From CAXBNB01 sp965267535 (lineage in GTDB: Bacteria; Bacteroidota; Bacteroidia; Cytophagales; Cyclobacteriaceae), in NCBI GenBank assembly GCA_965267535.1, contig OZ254082.1, positions 1,302,001 through 1,366,000 of the forward strand: a stretch of DNA of 64,000 nt. Direction: 5' to 3'. Below are positions 59,187-64,000 of the stretch, piece after piece (position 1 is the first letter of the stretch; every line of letters starts with the position of its first letter). The notes beneath the pieces are model-generated. The model was not told the origin of the DNA and ran no database searches. It was given only the letters and a program-made list of their open reading frames with translations. A program made the position numbers and the translations under genes.

Positions 59187-60875
59187 TCAATAGCCTGCTG
59201 CCTGTCCGTCTTTCCTGCTTTCAGAAGCGCCTCTGTACACTTTGTTTTTAGCATCCCACATGATGGCCTGATAACCACCGTAAGCACCCCGGGTATACCC
59301 CACTTTGTGCCCCATATCCATAAGATCTCGTACAGTCTGGTAGGGTATGCCGGATTCTATCCGTATCTCACCTTTGCCTTGCTGAGGTTCTCCGGTAGGG
59401 GTAGAAGTGCCCGTATGATCCCACCGTGGAGCATCGCCGGCTTCCTGCAGATTCATACCAAAATCTATCAGGTTCATTACGATCTGGGTATGGCCTTGGG
59501 GTTGAAAATCGCCCCCCATCACGCCGAAGCTTACATAGGGCTGACCATCTTTGGTAATAAAAGCCGGTATAATCGTATGGAAAGGTCGTTTTCCGGGAGC
59601 ATACGTATTGGCCTGCCCTTCCGTCAGGCTAAAAAGCTCACCACGGTCCTGTAGCATAAAACCCAGCTTAGGAGGCACCATACCCGATCCCATGCCTCTG
59701 TAGTTGCTTTGAATTAGCGAAATCATATTGCCCTCACGGTCGGCCACAGTCATATATATGGTTTCTCCGGCGCTGATTTCTCCGGCTTCATACGTAGAAG
59801 CCCGCTGGCCTATTTGTTTTCTTCTTTCTTCGCCATACGTTTCGCTTATGAGTTGGTCTACCGGCACATTGGCAAAATCCATATCGGCATAATACTTTGC
59901 TCTGTCTTCGAAAGCCAGCTTTTTGGCTTCAGTAAAGAGGTGCAGGTGCTCAGCAGATCCAAAAGGAATTTTGGAGAAGTCATACCCCTTTAGGATTTGA
60001 AGCATTTGTAGTGCAGCAATGCCCTGTCCGTTGGGTGGGAGTTCCCATACATCGTACCCTCTGTAGTTCACCGATACGGGGTTGACCCATTCGGATCGGT
60101 GGCTGGCAAGGTCTTTTTCGGACAAGAACCCTCCCTGCTCTTTGATAAAGCGGGCAATGGTTTTGGCTATTTCCCCTTTGTAAAAAACATCCCGTCCGCC
60201 TTTTGCTATCTTTTTGTAAGTATTTGCGAGGTATGGGTTTTTGTATATTTCACCTTCTGACGGCAGCTTGCCGCCGTTTTGATTGATGTATGTGTCTTTA
60301 ATATTAGGGTATCCTGCTTGCATATAGCGGTTTACACTGCGCAGGTACCAGGCAATCAATTCAGTGAGAGGAAAGCCTTTCTCTGCATAGTCAATCGCAG
60401 GAGCCAGTATTTTCTCCATAGGTTTTGAGCCGAATTTGGTATGAAGTTCAAACCATCCGTCTACAGCGCCAGGCACACTTACCGGTAGTGGACCCAGGGA
60501 AGGAATTTTTGTCATTCCTTGTTTTTGGAAATACTCCAGTGTTAGTTTTTGCGGCGATCGTCCACTGGCATTCAATCCATATAGCTTTTGGGTTTTGGCG
60601 TCCCATACAATGGCAAACAGATCACCTCCTATGCCGCATCCGGTAGGCTCCATTAGCCCAAGTGTGGCATTGGCTGCTATGGCTGCATCTATGGCATTGC
60701 CGCCATTTTTGAGTATATCCAGACCTACCTGTGTAGCTAGTGGGTGGCTGGTGGCTACCATACCGTTTTGTGCAAGCACCTCAGATCGGGTAGCGAAAAG
60801 TTTGCCTGTAACACGATCCTGAGCCAGGACAGCAGAGGTGCATAAGAGTAGGATGGATACTATGTAGATTTTCAT
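59187..60875 (-). CDS. gamma-glutamyltransferase family protein
   Basis: The 562-residue product has a signal peptide (about 1-18). The large-subunit region includes NGMVATSHPLATQVGLDILK, GNAIDAAIAANATLGLMEP and GCGIGGDLFAIVWD. The autoprocessing site is at GETIYMTVADREGNMISLIQ, whose Thr would become the N-terminal nucleophile of the small subunit. The late motif GVMGGDFQPQGHTQI is also present. The residues after the Thr are IYM rather than the usual THY, so it belongs to a divergent GGT-like branch. It cleaves or transfers gamma-glutamyl groups, for example from glutathione, in the periplasm. It is transcribed alone, divergently from the ECF sigma gene. Confidence 0.92.
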   Translation of the reverse strand: MKIYIVSILLLCTSAVLAQDRVTGKLFATRSEVLAQNGMVATSHPLATQVGLDILKNGGNAIDAAIAANATLGLMEPTGCGIGGDLFAIVWDAKTQKLYGLNASGRSPQKLTLEYFQKQGMTKIPSLGPLPVSVPGAVDGWFELHTKFGSKPMEKILAPAIDYAEKGFPLTELIAWYLRSVNRYMQAGYPNIKDTYINQNGGKLPSEGEIYKNPYLANTYKKIAKGGRDVFYKGEIAKTIARFIKEQGGFLSEKDLASHRSEWVNPVSVNYRGYDVWELPPNGQGIAALQMLQILKGYDFSKIPFGSAEHLHLFTEAKKLAFEDRAKYYADMDFANVPVDQLISETYGEERRKQIGQRASTYEAGEISAGETIYMTVADREGNMISLIQSNYRGMGSGMVPPKLGFMLQDRGELFSLTEGQANTYAPGKRPFHTIIPAFITKDGQPYVSFGVMGGDFQPQGHTQIVMNLIDFGMNLQEAGDAPRWDHTGTSTPTGEPQQGKGEIRIESGIPYQTVRDLMDMGHKVGYTRGAYGGYQAIMWDAKNKVYRGASESRKDGQAAGY

Positions 60876-60974
60876 AGGGTAGAATTTTTAGCATGGTCAA
60901 AGCAATAAAGTTAATGCATCTGATTGCTTTACCCTAACGTCCGCTTTGTGACCTCCTGTTTTTTATATCAGTGG

Positions 60975-61004
60975 TTGGAACACTGCGATGATCAGTATAA
61001 TTTG
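60975..61004 (+). promoter_or_regulatory. candidate promoter for the ECF sigma gene
   Basis: TTG at 60975-60977 and TATAATTTG at 60996-61004, spaced 18 bp, resemble a Bacteroidota promoter with one extra base between TA and TTTG. The gene's ATG is at 61078. Confidence 0.35.
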
Positions 61005-61077
61005 AATGTTTGATCAAGTTTTTCGATATTGCCTACGGGCTTGTAGTGCAAGTCATGTTATATCCCGCGGGGCAACT

Positions 61078-61659
61078 ATGGAAATGGAGCAGGAATTACA
61101 TCTTTGGGATTTATTTAGGCAGGGAGATCGGCAGGCTTTTGAAGCTCTGTTTATCAGGTTCAATCCGGTACTGATAAAAATTGGTCGTAGCATGACCGCC
61201 GACAGGCTTTTGCCCGAAGACAGTGCTCAGGATGTATTTGTCGACCTTTGGAATAAGCGGCAGACCCTTCCCGAAGTGCAAACAGTTAAGTATTACCTGA
61301 TAGTGTGCTACAGGAGAACGCTCATGCAGCAGTTGAAAAAAGTAAATAAAATGGTGGATTTTGTGCCGGAAACAAATGGAGAACAGGTACAGTCCAGCGA
61401 ATACAAGCTGATAGAGGAACAACTGCAGGGCAATCGCTCCCGACAACTGCATCATGCCATAGATCAATTGCCTCAGAGGCAAAAAGAAATTATACAGCTA
61501 CGCTATATGCAGTCGATGGATTATGACCAGATAGGTGAGCAGATGGGCATCAACTACACTTCGTCCCGCAAACTGGTATACAAAGCCATCACCAACCTAA
61601 AAAAGGCAATGGGAGACAAAGCCACATTGTTTTTATTGATGCATTTTTTGATACGCTAG
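61078..61659 (+). CDS. ECF-type RNA polymerase sigma factor
   Basis: The 193-residue product has sigma-70 region 2 (about 10-80; LWDLFRQGDRQAFEALFIRF, LPEDSAQDVFVDLWNKR) and region 4 (about 125-185; LPQRQKEIIQLRYMQSMDYD, then IGEQMGINYTSSRKLVYKA). The length and lack of region 3 are typical of ECF factors. The start at ATG 61078 (MEMEQELHL) is preferred; an in-frame ATG at 61006 adds residues unlike the family. With the FecR-type anti-sigma and STN-SusC genes that follow, it forms a trans-envelope signalling system like those controlling host-glycan loci in Bacteroides. Confidence 0.94.
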   Translation: MEMEQELHLWDLFRQGDRQAFEALFIRFNPVLIKIGRSMTADRLLPEDSAQDVFVDLWNKRQTLPEVQTVKYYLIVCYRRTLMQQLKKVNKMVDFVPETNGEQVQSSEYKLIEEQLQGNRSRQLHHAIDQLPQRQKEIIQLRYMQSMDYDQIGEQMGINYTSSRKLVYKAITNLKKAMGDKATLFLLMHFLIR

Positions 61660-61797
61660 ACCATTAGCTGATTTTTTTTTAGAAAAAAATAAAAAAGGAA
61701 GGCTACAAAACTTTAAGACGGTGCTCTTATCAATACCAGACGTAGAAAGAAGCGTGCTTGCTTGTTTCATGCCCGGGTTACAAAAAACAGGAATACC

Positions 61798-62844
61798 ATG
61801 CAGAAGTTACCACTAGACATAGACGATTTGCTCCTCGATCCGGGCTTTAGAAACTGGGCAATGAATATACCTGATGATGAAAGTCGGTTTTGGTGTTTGC
61901 TTGAGGAAGAACATACCGATTTCCGGCTGAAGATGGCAGAAGCCAAAGCACTGGTATTAGCAGCAGAAAGCAATACAGAGGTGATTTCGAGCGATGAAAA
62001 CAGGGAAATGCTTCAGTCTTTAAAAGCCCGCATGGGATGGGAACCTGATCAGCAGGAGGCCACTCGGGTGTTTAGGTTGGCGCCTGTGTACAAGGTAGCT
62101 GCAGTTGTAGCTGTTTTGATAGCTTCAGGGTGGTTTGCTTTTCATTTTTTTACCACCAATGCATCTGAAAATACCCTAGCCGAAGCAGCGGTTGAGTATG
62201 TTGAAAAAAAGACCCCAAGAGGTGCAAAGCTTAGTTTTTATCTGGAAGACGGTACTCGCGTGATACTAAACGCCGAAAGCAAGGTTCGCTTTAGTCACAC
62301 TTATGCCACAGACCAAAAGCGATTGCTTGAGCTGGAAGGTGAGGCATATTTTGAAGTAGCTAAAGATCCAAACAGGCCTTTTTTGGTAAAGACCGGCTCG
62401 CTTACCACCCGGGCTTTGGGTACCATTTTTACCATCAATGCCAGACCTGAAAACGAAAAAATAAATGTAGCTCTCGTAGAAGGATCTGTATTGGTAAACA
62501 ATCAGGCCAGCCACGCAGAGGTGATATTGAAGCCCGGGCAGATGATTAATGCCACAGCCTCGGACAAAGAATTGAAACCAGAAGGGTTTAGCATAGAGGA
62601 GCATATAGCCTGGAAAGATGGTACGATCTATTTCGATCAACTGCCATTTGAAGAGTCTATCGCTATACTGGAGCGCTGGTATGGAGTGGATATCACAGTA
62701 CAAAACAAACCCGATATCAAGCTGAGCTGCTCGGGCAACTTTACCAACGACAACCTGAGTAATGTGCTCAATAGCCTCGGATTTGCCCTCAATTTTGATT
62801 ACACAATTGATAACAAAAAAGTGACCGTAACTTTTAAAAAATAA
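61798..62844 (+). CDS. FecR-family anti-sigma factor
   Basis: The 348-residue product has a cytoplasmic N-terminal sigma-binding region (about 1-95) and one membrane helix (about 98-118; VYKVAAVVAVLIASGWFAF). A periplasmic FecR domain follows (about 140-240; TPRGAKLSFYLEDGTRVILN, LELEGEAYFEVAKDPNRPF), then the C-terminal DUF4974 domain (about 275-345; IYFDQLPFEESIAILERWYG). It holds the upstream ECF sigma inactive until the STN domain of the cognate SusC signals ligand arrival. The start at ATG 61798 is preferred because upstream in-frame residues are unlike the family. The gap to the sigma gene is 138 bp, longer than in many such pairs. Confidence 0.95.
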   Translation: MQKLPLDIDDLLLDPGFRNWAMNIPDDESRFWCLLEEEHTDFRLKMAEAKALVLAAESNTEVISSDENREMLQSLKARMGWEPDQQEATRVFRLAPVYKVAAVVAVLIASGWFAFHFFTTNASENTLAEAAVEYVEKKTPRGAKLSFYLEDGTRVILNAESKVRFSHTYATDQKRLLELEGEAYFEVAKDPNRPFLVKTGSLTTRALGTIFTINARPENEKINVALVEGSVLVNNQASHAEVILKPGQMINATASDKELKPEGFSIEEHIAWKDGTIYFDQLPFEESIAILERWYGVDITVQNKPDIKLSCSGNFTNDNLSNVLNSLGFALNFDYTIDNKKVTVTFKK

Positions 62845-62878
62845 ATGCCAATGAATCAGTGAAAGAGCAGTAAAACAA

Positions 62879-62907
62879 CAACAGGAACTATCAGATAGTC
62901 CCTGTTG
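62879..62907 (+). promoter_or_regulatory. hairpin between fecR and the STN-SusC gene
   Basis: CAACAGG (62879-62885) pairs with CCTGTTG (62901-62907), and ACTAT (62887-62891) with ATAGT (62895-62899), with one A-C mismatch and a 3-nt loop. No long T-run follows, so it could be a weak terminator or attenuator that lowers expression of the downstream gene. Confidence 0.45.
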
Positions 62908-62960
62908 CTTAAGGACCACTTAATTATTGTTGTCTATCGCCAAATATTCAGACAATAACT

Positions 62961-62974
62961 AACCGGTCCCGGTT
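62961..62974. repeat. short palindrome upstream of the STN-SusC gene
   Basis: AACCGG-TC-CCGGTT is a perfect 6+6 inverted repeat with a 2-bp centre, 32 bp before the ATG at 63007. The short centre suits a dimeric DNA-binding protein better than a hairpin. Confidence 0.35.
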
Positions 62975-63006
62975 GATAAAAGCGAAACTTTTAACCATAC
63001 AAAGAT

Positions 63007-64000
63007 ATGAAAAATAAAATTTTACGAATTATTCTGACTATTACGAAATATACCGCCATAGTCTTTGGTTTTCTGGTGCTTACGCTCAGTTCTATAATGG
63101 CCGAAAAAGGAGCAGCGCAGGTCAAAAGCGTAAAAGAGGTATATGTAAACCTACGACTCAAAGACTCATCTCTCAAGCGTGTGTTTGAGACGATCGAAAA
63201 ACAAACAGACTTCAACTTTATCTTCAGTGAAGAAAAGATCGAAGCAAAAAAAATGAAAGTAAACCTGCAAATGGAAGGAGCCACTCTGGAGACAGCCCTT
63301 ATGGAGCTATCCCGCCAGACAGGCCTTAGGTTTCGACAGGTAAACCAGCGAATAAGTGCTGTTAAATCTACCAGCAATGCACCCTATGTAGTCGATATAA
63401 TAGAGGATGTAGCGGTTTCAGGAAAAGTAACCGATGAGACTGGTATGGGGCTTCCCGGCGTGTCTATTGTTATAAAAGGCTCTAGCAATGGTACCACTAC
63501 AGATTTAGATGGCAACTATAAAATTACGGCTTCTGAGGATGCCACGCTGGTGTTTTCCTATGTGGGCTATATTACCATAGAGCAGGCTATAGGCAATCGT
63601 GCGGCCATCGACGTGCAAATGCAAATGGACGCAGAGCAGCTTGAAGAAGTGGTCGTTACAGCCCTGGGTATTGAGCGAAAGAAAGAAGCTTTGGGATATG
63701 CCGTTACCGAACTGGAAGGTAAGGGGTTTACTGAAGCAAGAGAAACCAACATAGCAAACGGTCTGGCAGGAAAAGTAGCCGGTGTAAATGTAAGCAATAT
63801 AGCATCGGGTCCCGGAGGTTCATCGCGGGTTATTATCAGAGGAAATACATCGCTGGCCAACAACAACCAACCGTTGTATGTTATCAACGGTATTCCGATA
63901 GATAACAGCAACATGGGATCGGCAGGAATGTGGGGAGGTAGAGATCAGGGAGATGGTATTGGTAATATCAATCCCGACGATATTGAATCCATTACCGTAC
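63007..64000 (+). CDS. SusC/RagA-family importer with STN signalling domain (3' end outside window)
   Basis: The visible 331 residues start at ATG 63007. They comprise a signal peptide (about 1-38), a secretin/TonB short N-terminal (STN) domain (about 45-118; LRLKDSSLKRVFETIEKQTD, LETALMELSRQTGLRF), a carboxypeptidase-like domain (about 137-205), a TonB box EEVVVTALG (about 213-221) and most of the plug (NGLAGKVAGVNVS, VIIRGNTSL, PLYVINGIPID). The barrel lies beyond the window. The STN domain contacts the FecR anti-sigma encoded just upstream, so import and gene activation are coupled. Confidence 0.95.
   Translation, partial: MKNKILRIILTITKYTAIVFGFLVLTLSSIMAEKGAAQVKSVKEVYVNLRLKDSSLKRVFETIEKQTDFNFIFSEEKIEAKKMKVNLQMEGATLETALMELSRQTGLRFRQVNQRISAVKSTSNAPYVVDIIEDVAVSGKVTDETGMGLPGVSIVIKGSSNGTTTDLDGNYKITASEDATLVFSYVGYITIEQAIGNRAAIDVQMQMDAEQLEEVVVTALGIERKKEALGYAVTELEGKGFTEARETNIANGLAGKVAGVNVSNIASGPGGSSRVIIRGNTSLANNNQPLYVINGIPIDNSNMGSAGMWGGRDQGDGIGNINPDDIESITV

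Noticed and set aside
59148..59654. 168-residue plus-strand open frame over the gamma-glutamyltransferase gene
   Set aside because: It lies almost wholly antisense to a clearly recognised gene, has no family motif and its composition reads as a shadow.
1..64000. CRISPR arrays, prophage, insertion sequences, integrases or toxin-antitoxin genes
   Set aside because: No regularly spaced repeats, no transposase or integrase motifs and no phage structural genes were found on either strand.

Overview
The window looks like chromosomal DNA of a Bacteroidota bacterium, most plausibly a free-living member of the Cytophagales; this placement is an inference from gene content, since no rRNA or marker gene is present. 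Supporting signs are four SusC-type and three SusD-type genes, a hybrid two-component regulator, an ECF sigma/FecR pair, a type IX secretion C-terminal sorting domain, many lipoproteins, TAnnTTTG-type promoters and almost no Shine-Dalgarno sequences.

Layout. 1-4256 holds housekeeping and orphan genes: a DUF5686-type outer-membrane protein cut by the left edge, a short-chain dehydrogenase, a TPR/SH3 membrane protein, two tandem tRNA-Lys genes each with its own terminator, and an unknown protein. 4724-19764 is a compact ten-gene operon for surface proteins. It has a DUF1735/LamG lipoprotein, two consecutive SusC-SusD-fasciclin modules, an unknown lipoprotein, a phosphodiesterase-like LamG protein whose catalytic residues are mostly replaced, and a small lipoprotein, ending in a strong terminator. 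19922-34956 holds catabolic genes on the same strand: an FAD dehydrogenase with two Fe-S electron-transfer proteins, two endonuclease/exonuclease/phosphatase-fold enzymes, a metallophosphoesterase, a GH20 hexosaminidase, a sialidase-like protein, a GMC oxidoreductase with its small subunit, an exported enolase-superfamily enzyme and a nitrilase-family amidase.

35031-54119 is a glycosaminoglycan (chondroitin/hyaluronan-type) utilization locus. It contains a beta-helix lipoprotein, an HTCS regulator, SusC/SusD, a DUF5017 lipoprotein, a GH88 unsaturated glucuronyl hydrolase, a sulfatase, a PL8 lyase and a second sulfatase. A REP-type nested palindrome lies before the PL8 gene. 54157-58879 (minus strand) is a DUF1501 plus PSCyt1/DUF1549/LamG/DUF1553 pair of a type common in Planctomycetes. 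59187-60875 is a gamma-glutamyltransferase. 61078-64000 begins another uptake locus: ECF sigma factor, FecR anti-sigma and a SusC with an STN signalling domain, cut by the right edge.

How the parts fit. In the GAG locus the lyase cleaves the polymer, SusCD imports the fragments, sulfatases and GH88 finish the disaccharides, and the HTCS senses them. The 4.7-19.8 kb operon is the most unusual part: every product appears to be a binding or transport protein and none has an intact catalytic site. One of its two SusC proteins lacks both the usual N-terminal domain and a recognisable TonB box.
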